A stretch of DNA of 64,000 bases, from contig JAKNDB010000088.1 in assembly GCA_024305405.1 (NCBI GenBank), positions 434,001 to 498,000 on the forward strand, in the 5' to 3' direction. The notes beneath the pieces were generated by a model, which was not told where the DNA came from, did no database searches, and saw only the letters and a program-made list of their open reading frames with translations. This DNA is from Dirofilaria immitis (lineage: Eukaryota; Nematoda; Chromadorea; Rhabditida; Onchocercidae). Of this stretch, positions 24,353 through 36,336 are shown piece after piece. The position numbers and the translations under genes were made by a program. Each line of letters begins with the position of its first letter. Within the stretch, counting starts at the first letter, position 1.

Positions 24353-26289
24353 GGCTGGATATAAATTTATGTTTAGAAATATTTTTCATTTTCGATTTTG
24401 CTTAATTTCTAAAAATCTAAAACTTTTTATTGATTATATAATTGTTATTAAGTAAATGTGATATTTGCTCCATCTAAAAATGCATATTATTCTAATACAT
24501 TGGATAATATAAAATTTTAATTAATAATTTTATTTCACAATAATTAATTTGCCAAATAAGCAATATAACAATTTCTTAAATTGATATAACAACTTTCCAA
24601 TTGAATTTTCCAATTGAAAATTAATAAAATAATATGCGACTAAAAGGCATATGAAAAAAAAAACAAATAAGTTTAAATGATTAAAAAATGTAGTCAAAAC
24701 TGTGTAAAATTAAAATTTAAACAAATTTCAATAATAAATTTGAAAAACAAAAAAGGAAATAAGAAAAGACGAAAAGAAAAGAAATAATTGAAAAGCGATA
24801 ACACTATGTTGACATTTCTTTTTCCCACTTCCAAATATAAATCTTGAAAATAAAAAAAAATTTAGAAAAAAAAATGCTAAAATTCAAAAAAAAGAGAAAA
24901 CTTATCATACTATATATTCGAATGCAAAAAAAAAATTTTGTTGTGAAATATAAAAGATAAAAGAGGACAACGAATGGAAATGATCGAGAATAAATGATAA
25001 TGATACATGATTGATAAAATCACTATTTGTTATTTGTTCAAAATATTCACTGCTCATGCTATTTTGTCATTGTAATGTAAAGAATATCAGCTTGTTGAGA
25101 AGTAAAATTGTAATTTGACAGTAATAGTTGTAAAAAATGAAAAATGAGTTATTGAAAATTTGAATTTTGTGCAAGCGAATATTTAATGATTTTATTAACT
25201 AAAAATAATAATTAGTTTGTTTGACAAAAAGTAAATAAATTTTGCTTAAAATAGCAAAAATTCATAGCGAAAATTTGAGAAAATCATAACAAGGAAATTA
25301 ATCGACGAAAATAATATTTGAAAATGTGCAAAAATTTTTTATTAAAAAAATAATTTTAAATTAATAATTTGAAAAGATTTAATTGCTTTAAAAACAATTC
25401 TTCTTTGGCTTAAAATTCCCAAAAAAATATTCAAATATAGAATAAACGATAATAAGAAAAATAAAAAAAAAAGAAGAAAGTGCTGCAATTTTTTATTTTT
25501 ATTTTTCAAATTCAATATAAAGCTTAATATAAATAAAAGTCTGAATTCCTTGGTGAATATTATTCTCTCGGCTTTTATAAAGATAAGACAAAAAAGAGAG
25601 ACAAATGAAAGAAAAAGAAAGTAGAGGAGGAAAAAAAATTGGTAATAGTTCGATGATTCTATACTTTTATATTAGCATAGCAATAGATGAAAATGAGACA
25701 AATTACAAGCTTAATAGAGGCTTTTAAGCTTTTTTTTCAGGTTTTTCCTCAACTTAAAATTAAATACATGAATTTTGGCTAAATCTTAATAAATGAGTTT
25801 TCATTCTTTCAGGAAATATATTACAAAATAATGCTTTTTGTCCATTAAAACAAAAATAATATCCGGTAATATTTTCCGGAAACAGTATACGTTTTTATAT
25901 CGTATTTAAAATTAAATACTTAAATTAAAACTGAATTAAATTATAAAACTATTACGATTGAATTGAGCTAATTCAAAGTATAATACATTCACTATTAATC
26001 ATTTCGTTCCAAATTGCTTTTATGCTAATAGCATTTTATCCGTTGTCTATAAAAACAATGATGCAAAGGATTTACACTGTGGGTCTTAAAGTTGCATAAC
26101 AATGACGATCGGTTTATATTGTGCCACAATGATGTTTGGTTTATGCGTTCTGAAGCGATTCTTATTTCTCGTGTTGCCCGCAATTTCTGATATTTGGGTT
26201 GCAAGTTTTCGATATTTGGACTGATAGTACTATTAGGGTAGTTATATAATGAGATGGATATATATACTATTAGAATGGATACACAAAAT

Positions 26290-26560
26290 TTCCGAATATA
26301 TTTAGGTCGAAGATTTATCTTATCATATATCATATCATAATCTGTTTCATTATATATAACCTTTTGCTTTATATATATAGTTAGGATGGATATAAATGTA
26401 TCCTTCGAATATATCTTGTTCAAGATCATCTGTCTTTTTTGATATTATTATCCATTTGAATATTGAATCACGATCTTACTTTTTATATTAAAACTTTTTG
26501 AATATATTTAGATCGAAATTTTATTTTGTCATACCATAACTTGTTTCAATATATTCAAAC
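26290..26560. repeat. Duplicated block, about 208-bp spacing
   Basis: GAATATATTTAGRTCGAA followed by ATTTTAT-TTRTCATA and AACTTGTTTCA-TATAT occurs near 26295 and again near 26503. Confidence 0.6.
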
Positions 26561-28374
26561 CATGATCTTACAAACTCAAGCAGATTGTTTTAAATAAACT
26601 TTTGTATTATTTATCTTAAATAAATTATTCATTTGTTCGTACTATTGTTGTTATAAATATATTGATTTTATAGATATCATAGGATTTTTCGTGAATGAAA
26701 TGAAAATTGATGAATTAAGATCGAAAAAATTTCAAAATTTTTGCACTTTTCATAAATCATGGATATTTCAGTACAAAGTCAATGTGGTATGAGCAAATTT
26801 ATTCGAGTATAGTAACGGTTGGGTGTGTAGCAATAGCATTGTTTACTATGCTACCGATCAATCTGATCGAAACAGGTCATGCACATCGTCGACATATGTA
26901 TGGTTACATGTATGCATTTTGATTTTTTTTTTGACAAGCATTTCATTTAATATTATGTATTGTATATACATAACCTCGTACTGATGTCTTTCTACCCATA
27001 GCATATGTGAGAGTAGAGCAGGAAAAATCATTGTTTCATTGTCAATTTTATAGGACATGTATTTATTTATAATAATTTAATGATATAAAATATGAAGAAA
27101 TTAGTAATGCATTTGTTTGTTTTTAATGAATCGATACATTTTGTAATTTAACAATGTTACATCAAGTGATTAATTTCATTTCACAGTTATTAATTGGGAA
27201 AGAAGTTAGCGACTATTAATTAGCAATAAATTATAAAATAGAAAATTTTCAATTTTCGCTTCTTTTTAGGATTTTCCAGAATAAACGAGACCAGAACTTA
27301 ACAGGCAGTATGTACAAAGTTCAAGGACTTGAGTCGATTCCATCTGAATCTTCTTCTTCATCATAAATTCTTTTTGATATTGTTTTTAGATTGTTTAACA
27401 ATAAACTGTATGTAATTCAGCAACTATAATGTAGTGTGATTTTTCTGGTGTAGAAATGTAATAAAGCTATATTAGTATTGCTTCTTATGAAACACATTGT
27501 TTTTCTCAAACATACATACTATTGAAAAAATTTTATGCTTGAATATTTTCAATTATAAACATGCATCCATGCATATAAAATATCAAATAACGAAACTATT
27601 ATTTCAAGACAAGAATGAATTATGTATAGAATGCAAGTATAATTTTGTTAACAGTCTACTAATTAAATATAAAATATATTGTATGTAATGTTAATAGTTT
27701 AAAATACAGGGGATGGAATAATACTTAGTACTGGATTTTTTTCTTGCAAGAATGAGATATAATTTTATTTCATTTAGATTTATAGTACATTTAATTATCC
27801 GATTCTAATGCTAGCGGGAAAATTTGCAGAGAAGTCGATTTAATTATAATTTGAAAATTTAGGATAATATTTATTGATTTATAGGAAATTTGTCCAGTGA
27901 AATATCACAGTTAAGGAAAGTGACTTTCATTAACGCAAATTTTTATCTATTATGTTAATCGTTATTGTATAAAAAATTAAATGGACTGTAATTATTGAAA
28001 TGATTGGACATTTTGGACAATTAATTTCCAAAAAAAAAGTATGAATGTTATGTAATCAGAACTTTTAAGAAGACGTGATCATGTCATCGTTTTTCATACC
28101 TAAAGAAGAGAAGAAATTGTTTTGCAGTAAAATAATTTTTTGATCAATTAGGAATATGTTATTATGATCGCTTTATTATATTTTAATATTTTAATTGTCA
28201 TATAATTACATCTTCGATTATCATACAATTATATCATTAGAAAATAATTATATTATTTTGTCGTGATATTAATTTATGATCGATATTCATTTTATTAGAA
28301 GATTATTTATTAATTTTTATACTTCTCATGATTATATCATCATTTTTTAAATTTTAGAAATAATTCAAATTTTT

Positions 28375-28376
28375 AG
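28375..28376 (+). promoter_or_regulatory. Likely trans-splice acceptor, HSPBAP1-like gene
   Basis: AAATTTTTAG lies 7 bases before the ATG at 28384. A nematode-type acceptor so close to the start suggests spliced-leader addition (inference). Confidence 0.45.
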
Positions 28377-28383
28377 ATTACTA

Positions 28384-30697
28384 ATGGAATCATATGCTGC
28401 TATACGTTCAAAAATTCAATACTTAGAACCATTCGTAATGTCCGGATGTATTAATGATTGGAAAGCTATTGGATGGACACATCAACAATTAGCAGAAATT
28501 ATCAAGCCTACTGAGAGAAATGGATTTTTAAGGATACGATTAGGTCCAAAAGAACATTTAAGAGGAAAAGTTGGTTTTGGTTTTTTTTTTTGTTTTTGTA
28601 TAATGAATGTAGTAGTGATGAAATTAACTAAATTCTAATCATTTATTTATCATATGAATTTGAAATATATTTGATGATTTTAGAATAGCAAAAAACTAAA
28701 TGCTAAAAATAAAAGTTTGCTTTTGAAATTTGTATGAAGTATGATAATACATTAGTTAAATGAGTTAGTAAGGTAAGGTTTTGAAAACGATAGCTAGAAA
28801 AGATATCATATAACATGCTAAAATATTATTTTGTTTTCATTTCTATGACTTTGATCTAAAACGAAATTTAGTTGGGAAGAAACAAATAGGGAATATTAAT
28901 GAGTAGGGTAATTATATTAATGCAGATTATATTCGAAAATGAATCAAAAATGGCATACATCTCCAGTCTAGAACAATTCTTTCAATGGTTCAGTGGTAAA
29001 ATAACAATGATGGCAGATGATCAGATGAAAATAGACAGAGCAAATCATTGGGGATATTTCGATTATAATTATGTTTTCGATGTTATGGATCCTGGAAGTA
29101 TTAACGATATCAATTGGAAACATCTTGGATTGGATGTCGATCCTGTTGACTCAACTATTTGGATTGGTATTTCGTTTTCTATTGATTTTAAATAAAGTTC
29201 ATAAGTTATAAATTCATCTTTCTATTTTCGAATGCAACAGCTAGTGATCTTCAATAAATCATTAATAAGGATGATTTTGGCTACTCTTAATAATAATAAT
29301 TTCTTTATTTGATTTTAATACTTTTCATTTTATTTGTACACAGAAATTTCGGATTAGACAAGAATTTTTAGGAACACCAGGAGCTCACACGCCGTGTCAT
29401 TATGATTCATATGGTTATAACGTGCATGCACAACTTTCTGGCTCAAAACGATGGATTCTTTTCGAGCCAAGTGAAAACATGAAACCAGTTAGAATTCCCT
29501 ATGAGGAATCTTCTATTTTCAGGTTCAGGATTCTTTCTCTCCAACTTTTTTTGCATTTTCCTCATCGTTAAAGTGTAGAAACCCCTAATCTTAATTACCA
29601 ATTCAAAGTAAGAAAGGTCAAAAATCTTCCTTTCTTTAGCTTGAAATTGAAGTCTAACTAAACTATTAACAATTACAATGTTTGTTTGTATGGTATAACG
29701 ATACTTCGTTTCAGCAGTTTGGATGTGATTGGTGCTGATAATTCATTGCAAGGAAAGAAGATAAGAATGGTTACTTTGAAAAAAGGTGACGTAATATTTA
29801 TACCTCCTGGATGGTGGCATTGTGTACAGTGTGTCAATATTAATGATAATGAAAATGATTTGAATAATATCAGTGTTTCGGTAAATACATGGATACCGCT
29901 GGTTGAATATGATCGTTTTCCTCGTTTACAGGAAGCCGCTGCATCTACTATGGTAATTTTATTTCCCTTCTTTAATGCATGTTTAAAATCTCTGGAATCT
30001 AATTTTTGAGTCCTAAACTTGTTGATTATGTTATGAATCTTCGTTTTAATTCATACGTTTATTTTATTGAATTTTCAGGTAGCCATTCTTATTCGAGCAG
30101 GCTTGATAACTTCGAATCAAATTTGTCCATCAGAATCAATGGTGTGCTATAATGACTCATTGTATGATTTTGAAAAATTACTGAAGGAAGCAAAAATGAG
30201 GTTAGTTTCTTTTTTAATAAATAAAATATTCATAATTTCAAAAACTTTATAGTAAATATTCTTATCGAAATGGCTTCTCTTTTATCAGTTGCAATATAAC
30301 TTGCTATTGTAGCTATTAATTTCAAGTTCAAATTCTAATTGTAGTTTTAGTAGCAGTTGGTAGCAGTACTCTCAACTAATATATCATAATTTAAGATCTT
30401 TATAATTCAAGTCCGTTTCAGACAATCAATGATGAAAGCTTACATCGTTTGATGGATTTTATAGAGAAACAGAAAAGAAAGATGACAGTTTTACCTATTG
30501 TTTTGTTCGCTGATTTTCGCGCTGAACAAGAAAAAGGACCTTTGAAAATCATAGATTCATCAGATGACCCGATGTATCGCGTCAATCTTACTACCTCATC
30601 ATCAAGTACAACCCCATTTCAGAAACATTTCATCGATTCTTTGTTGTCGGAAAAAGTTCTGACAACATTAATATCACAATTACAGGAATGGACCTAA
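28384..30697 (+). CDS. HSPBAP1-like JmjC-domain protein
   Basis: Six exons: 28384-28569, 28926-29166, 29372-29522, 29715-29952, 30079-30200 and 30422-30697, about 404 residues. The JmjC core STIWIG-TPGAHTPCHYDSYG, then VRIPYEESSIF, KKGDVIFIPPGWWHCVQ and VNTWIPL, aligns block by block with human HSPBAP1 (HSPB1-associated protein 1). The Fe(II) ligands H152 and D154 (HYD) and the distal H228 (GWWH) are present, as is a plausible 2-oxoglutarate pocket. It may therefore be an active oxygenase; the substrate is unknown. The N-terminal region (FVMSGCINDWKAIGWTHQQL) fits the cupin lead-in. An apparent stop-free extension upstream of exon 3 (AAATTTCGG...) is intronic, since the TTTTTAG acceptor at 29371 restores WIGTPGAH. 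The exon 5/6 join is off by one base; one more A in the run near 30191-30195 would fix it. Confidence 0.85.
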
Positions 30698-32493
30698 AAC
30701 AAGTCTTTGATATAAAGAGCTTATATATGTAAGAGAAAGAAGCAATTCTAGAAAGAAAAAAGCATTGTCGACTATATTGCCAATGTCAGAACTAAGAATG
30801 CAAAAAATGGCGAGGCGGATAATAGCTTTTCTATCTTTCTATATGTGTAAAACTTAACAATGTTACCAATAGAAACAGTCGATCAAACAGACATGACGAG
30901 ACCAATCAACTTTTTATTTGATCAGTCGATTAATCGAATTTTCACCATCAATTTTGTATTGTTAAAAAGTTTTTTCGCAGTTTTATGATTAGGATATTGA
31001 TAAGTGTTTGGAAGCTATATTTTGATTGTAAATAAGAAATAGAAGATAAATCGGCGTAGTTTTTCTTTTTAATTCATAATGTATTTATAAGTTCTTTTAT
31101 TTTATCATTCACGTTTGCTATATTAATCATATTGCTTATGGATGCTGTAAATTTTAAGCTTTGATTAATTTTTGTTATTATATAATATTTTTCTAAAATA
31201 TATTTTATATTTTATTAGCTTGCAAATCTCAATGAGATATTAGATTAACATTTTATTATTCTTTCTTTTTTATTTTCTTCGTTTTTGCTCCTTCTTTAAT
31301 ATTTATTCAACTGTCACATTAATTAATGATTGAATTACAGGTAAATACGATTCCTAACTCTTTAACGTTTCTTTATTGTAAGAGACGTTTAAATGAAATA
31401 GGATATTACTGCATTATCTTTCTTTTCTCTTTTTTTTTCGCTATATTTTGGCTTAATTTGTAAATATTTAATATTCATCTCTATATGAAACTCTTAGCAT
31501 AATAATTTGATATATATTTTAAGGTTTTATTTTTTTTTAGGGAAAAACCATATTTCTATTTTGATAATGATCATTTTTTTTTTTTAAATGCTGAAAAGCA
31601 TTTTTACAAAAGAAACAACGTAGTGTATCTGTCATAAAAATTTTCAATAGATTAATTAATGCTTTGATTAATGCAATCTTATTGAATGAGGTTTTTCAAA
31701 CTAAATTAAATATGATTGAAATTGAAATCACGAATATTTCATTAATGACTTATAGATATAAAAATTTATCTTACATTTTCGACAAAATAGTTTTAAACCA
31801 TTTTAGATAGTATCGTTAATAATTTCTATTATATTAATTTAATTATCATTCTTGTTATCCTTACTTGTTACAAGCTGTGAGTGTTTTCGTGCTGCCTCTT
31901 TTACTCATATACCTTGAAAGATGATTTGTTGCTACCTGAATAAATACCAATATCATCGTTTTTGATTAATATCATTTTAAATTCACATTTATATTTTCGT
32001 AGATTGTATAGCTCCCTTGCATATGTATATTTTTGTCATTTGTTTTAAAAGCAGTTGTTTATATTGGTGGAAAGATTTTTGTTTCAAACGAATTAATATA
32101 TATATTAATATATACTGAAGTATATTACAGTATGATTGAATAAATAAATGTTTTGATATATTTGATTTTGATAAAATTCTGTTTCATTTATATTGGCATA
32201 TTAAATATTTATATATCTCAATTCATTCATTTACATCAAATATTGACGTGGATTAAGCATTTTTCGAAAATTTTACTCAGGATTGGATTTTCACTTTGTA
32301 GGGAACAATATTACAATTTGATTATAATATTGCTTGTAATTGTAATAAGTAGTATTCGTTTGGGAACATATTGTAGCATATTGAAATCTGGAATGATCCA
32401 TTTTATTTATTTCAGGAATGGAATTCTTAATTATTAGATGAATACAATTTGAATTATAAGCGCCTCATATTGTTCTTGCTGTAATTTATCATC
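30698..32493. other. Intergenic, HSPBAP1-like to MRPS12
   Basis: A+T-rich. No gene supported; the frame at 32153-32437 is hydrophobic low-complexity sequence. Confidence 0.5.
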
Positions 32494-35268
32494 ATGTGGC
32501 TGAACAGACTGCTTATTTTGTCACAACGAAATTCCACTGCTTATCAGTTTTTGCCTACTGTTAGTCAGATGGCTATTAATAACAGTATTATTCATAAATT
32601 TGATATTCATACAACACAGTATTATGGCCGTGAAGAAATTTTGCAGGTAATGAATATATTAGTGTTATAAAATTTATAAATATTTTTAAACATTTTTAGA
32701 TTACTCTTTTTGTATCTTTTGATTAGTTTTTTAAAGAATTCAAGTTTTTATAATTATGATTGTCCACTGATTTTTAAGGGTTTTATACTTTTTTGTATGT
32801 TTAACCAATGATTTTTTTCTGATCGTGACAAACTTGACCTAGGTAACTCTTTTTCTTCACAATTTCTTCAATTTCTTGTTTCTCGGACTTTGAAAAACCT
32901 CAAACTTGGGTTATTATATCTTTATTACGACAACATAATAATACATCAACGAACGCAGTGATTAAAATCAATCATACAATTTCAAAGATATCATTAGGAC
33001 AAGTTTAATGATGATAGCACAATCCAAGAAAAAAATAAGAGATTAAATAAACTATAAACCAGCCTCGTCGATGGACATTCTGCATATTGAGGACCCTCTT
33101 CTTTCGTGAATGGAGCATTCACGGTACAAATGTGGCTGTAAGGAACAGAGACATTGTCTCAGCATGTTGGGAGTACAGCTCATAGACAAAAGCGATAATT
33201 TTAGCTTACATCGTGCAGTAAAATACGTATGTGCTATCGCGAATTATTCAGTCCCGGAGTGTGATGTCGATTATTAGCGAAATACCACCAGTGTTTCAAC
33301 GGGTTGATTTGTCGTGTTAGTTGATCAGCTTACTGTGGTTCGCTGGAGTGAATTGAATTGAGTTGTGTGGTGTTGAGTTGTGCAGAATTGAATTGAATTA
33401 GGCTGATTGGATCTGTGTTGAGTTTTGTCGAATTGTGATGAATTGGATTGAATTGGGCTGGTTGGAACTGTGTTGAATCCACTCGATAGTAAAAACATTT
33501 ATTCGTAAGAGATATCTGTTTCGTTATACAATAGAGTTTATATGGATTAGGAGATGGAAGTGGTTTTCCCATTAGGCAGCGGGCAAGACTCAATTACAAG
33601 CTAAACAAAATCGAATGTGAAGATTAAGATGAGAATTTGGACAAAGATGTGAATTTTAGATAAATATTATAAGCGATTGCTGACAAAGGCATTTCCTATG
33701 GGTATGAGCTCAGATAAAAAAGCAAAAAAAACATGGGAATCTAAGAAATAAATCGGTTGAATAATTCATAATATTGTTGACATTTATTTGCAATAAGAAA
33801 TTTATTTGGTGGTTCATTTAGTCGGAGTCTCACGAATGCGAATTCGCGACACGTGCAACATAAATACCCTTTCGTGTGAAATCCAACACGAAGGGAGGCA
33901 TTGAATTTATGATTTTCTAGTTTTCCTCGCAATTTCAACGACAGTGTTAAGTAGTAACCAAATAATTTTTAGATGATTATATGGATACTAAATTGTTGAA
34001 AAAATATATAAATGTTATTTCAAAAAATAAATAAAATATTTTTTGGAATCTTTTTCTTTGAATGTATCACTTCTTTTATTTTTATATGTTTACATATTAA
34101 TAAGTAGATCTTTTATGAAAATGAAAGATTTTTTTATGAAAAGGAAGTACATGTTTTTTTTTGCAGCGTATGCATTTGATGGATGGACCACCTAAACGTC
34201 GCAGTCGTAGCAGAGATCATACGGCGATTCGCGGTTTCAATCATTTCAAAGGAATTGTTTTAAAAAGTACATTGTTTCAGTGATCATAAAATAAAGAATT
34301 TCAATCTTTAAATCAATAACAAAATAAATAACTCATACGTAATAAATAACTGCAGTCTCAAAATCAGTAACAAAATAAATATATTTAATAGTATCTGTAT
34401 TATATTTATAGTTAATATTTATGTTTATTTATGTATATATTTTTTTGTTGTTTGTCTAACTATTTATATGAATATCTATAGCTTTGATAAGACATCCGAA
34501 GAAACCGAATTCGGGAAATCGTAAATGTGCATTGGTACGTTTAAGTAATGGTAAGGAAGTATGCGCTTATATTCCAGGTGTTGGCCATAATTTGCAGGAG
34601 CATTCGCAGGTTTTTTTGATTTATACACATCTTTCGTTTAGAAAACCTTGTAATTAATAAATACAGTATTCAGTTTTAAAGTTAGTTTAATTTTTAACAA
34701 TATTATGATGAAAATAATGTTTGCATATGTTGCATACTTGCTATTTAAAAAAATTTTGCGTGACTAAGCTTCAAGAAGAAAATGGGAGATATAGAATGTA
34801 AACTAATTTGAATAAAATTTTGGAAAGGAAAATATTGGAAATGCTTATATTTTATGAATATTTTCATTCAAGGAAGTTTTTCATCTTCCTTCAGTTTTTC
34901 TGAGACATTATTACTAGAATGATTGAGATATTTCGAAAGGGAGTACTAAGCTGACATATTTATTATTTTACATAAGTTCGGTGGGATGAAAAATAATGCA
35001 AAAAAATCTATTTTACTAACGTTGAAACTTTTTTTATTAAACTTAGATTTCAATAATAATGTATTTTATTTTGTGATTCGTTTTAATTTTTGAGATATTT
35101 TCGACGCATTTCTAAGGTTTATATATATATGTAATTCAAAAAGTATTAAAGGTAATGGTACGTGGTGGACGCCGACGTGATCTCCAAGGCGTGCGAGCAG
35201 AAGTGATACGTGGTAAGCTTGACTGTGCTCCATTACGGAAGAAAGTGAAAAAAGCAGCCGCTAAATAG
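32494..35268 (+). CDS. mrps-12: Mitochondrial small ribosomal subunit protein uS12m
   Basis: Four exons: 32494-32646, 34167-34266, 34482-34609 and 35152-35268. Phases join perfectly, giving 165 residues ending KKVKKAAAK. The S12 signature is clear: [28 protein letters not shown], ...[20 protein letters not shown], then [20 protein letters not shown]. These match the decoding-centre loops of bacterial S12 and human MRPS12. The N-terminal part ([19 protein letters not shown]), rich in hydrophobic and basic residues, looks like a mitochondrial targeting presequence. The protein sits in the 28S subunit near the decoding site. Intron 1 (1.5 kb) is swollen by two repeats (32822-33072 and 33073-33945). 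AATAAA occurs 213 bases after the stop (35481-35486). Unlike its neighbours it shows no missing base. Confidence 0.95.
32822..33072 (-). repeat. Dispersed repeat, copy 2 (in MRPS12 intron 1)
   Basis: Approximate reverse complement of 15934-16200, ending in AGCCTCGTCGATGGA. It abuts LTR-like copy B at its right end, so one may have inserted beside or into the other. Confidence 0.85.
33073..33945 (-). mobile_element. Solo LTR-like element, copy B
   Basis: On the minus strand it starts TGTCGTTGAAATTGCGAGG near 33943 and ends ...GGGTCCTCAATATGCA near 33073, the TG...CA ends expected of an LTR. The outer blocks match copy A (7021-7262). The interior, absent from copy A, has a GT-rich minisatellite and a GAATTCGCGACACGTGC-type segment. 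There is no coding sequence next to it, so it reads as a solo LTR. Orientation is antisense to MRPS12. Confidence 0.6.
33350..33480. repeat. GAATTG-rich minisatellite
   Basis: Roughly two units of about 62 bases, GAATTGAATTRGGCTGRTTG then GAWCTGTGTTGA, flanked by shorter GAGTTGTG variants. It is unusually G+T-rich for this window. Confidence 0.75.
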
Positions 35269-36336
35269 TGGGCAGATTTCAGGTTTTTGTTAGGTATTTA
35301 ATCGTTCTTTTTTCCTCACCCGAAGGCTCTCGCTTTATTTCTAGTGCTTAGATTTCTCCTTTTTACACATTTGATCTAATGTTGTTAAAAGCTTGAAATT
35401 GTAATATCAAATGACTCCTCTCTATTTGACAATGATTTGTAATATGATCGCCAAAGGCGTATGTATATCATTTGCTCCTCAATAAAATTATTTACATTCA
35501 CTGATTCGTTTCATAACTCCTTCTCTATCATTTTTGGTCTGTGTTATTATCATTGTCAATCTGGCAGTTTTCCTGTTTTAAACTTAAATGTTAGATATTA
35601 ATTAATCAATTTTATTTCATTCTGCAAATTTGGCACCCATTAGTTCCATATAACATAGATCAAAACTTTAGTAGATAAGAAATATTTAAATATATACTGA
35701 AATAGATTGGAAAAAATACTTCAATAGATTAGAAATATATTTTAGAACGTACCGAAACCGGGAATTTTTCAGATTTTTTTTTTAACTCAGCAGTTTAAAT
35801 ACGCATTTCATAACTTATGCTGATAATATATAACATGACATACCGACATTGACTAAATAACAATACAATAGTAACTAATTAATTTTTGCATAAGATACAA
35901 TACAACAGTTGCGAATTATGAATAAAACCAGTCCTTTGACATTATTATAGCGCTGTAACTTAAATATTACAATTTCCTCAACCTTATAGAATAAAAACGC
36001 TTTTAAAAATTAATTTAATACCTAAGGCAGAATTCTCAACATGCAGGTTCTAAATGAACTACCTAAAATGGAAAAGAAAAAAGTATAAATCATTTTGTTT
36101 TGGTTTATAGCAAAAGCCTATTTCCAGAAATTTTTCGACCTATTGTTGGAAAAAACATTCATCTAATTTATTCAGAAACGATTGAATGCTGATTATCAGA
36201 TGGACAAAATTAAAGGATGACATCACTATTACACTGCTTTTTGTATTCATTCAGATGAGAAAAATAAAAACAAAAAAAGACAAATTGAGAGACAAAGTTT
36301 CTAGACAACTGATGTGACAAAAAAAAAAACATAATA
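35269..36336. other. Convergent intergenic region
   Basis: Tail-to-tail spacer between MRPS12 (+) and SAM synthetase (-). It holds AATAAA at 35481 for MRPS12 and TTTATT at 36168 (AATAAA on minus) for the SAM synthetase. Nothing else is seen. Confidence 0.6.

Larger units (their letters stand above)
21053..28376. other. Long gene-poor interval
   Basis: About 7 kb of A+T-rich DNA without a gene I can support. It contains degenerate short repeats (23700-24100), a (TA)n tract (24330-24352) and a duplicated block (26290-26560). The open frames here, including 26025-26429 (-), overlap repeats or have no recognisable features. 20.9-21.6 kb is the likely promoter side of the neurensin-like gene. Confidence 0.5.

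Noticed and set aside
26025..26429. 134-aa minus-strand open frame.
   Set aside because: It overlaps the duplicated 26290-26560 block, has no domain, signal or splice support, and its composition follows the A+T-rich background.
26858..27058. 66-aa minus-strand frame that looks less low-complexity than its neighbours.
   Set aside because: No flanking exons or conserved motif could be found.
33738..33938. 65-aa minus-strand frame with a fairly protein-like look.
   Set aside because: It lies wholly inside the LTR-like repeat, is absent from copy A, and has no supporting exon.
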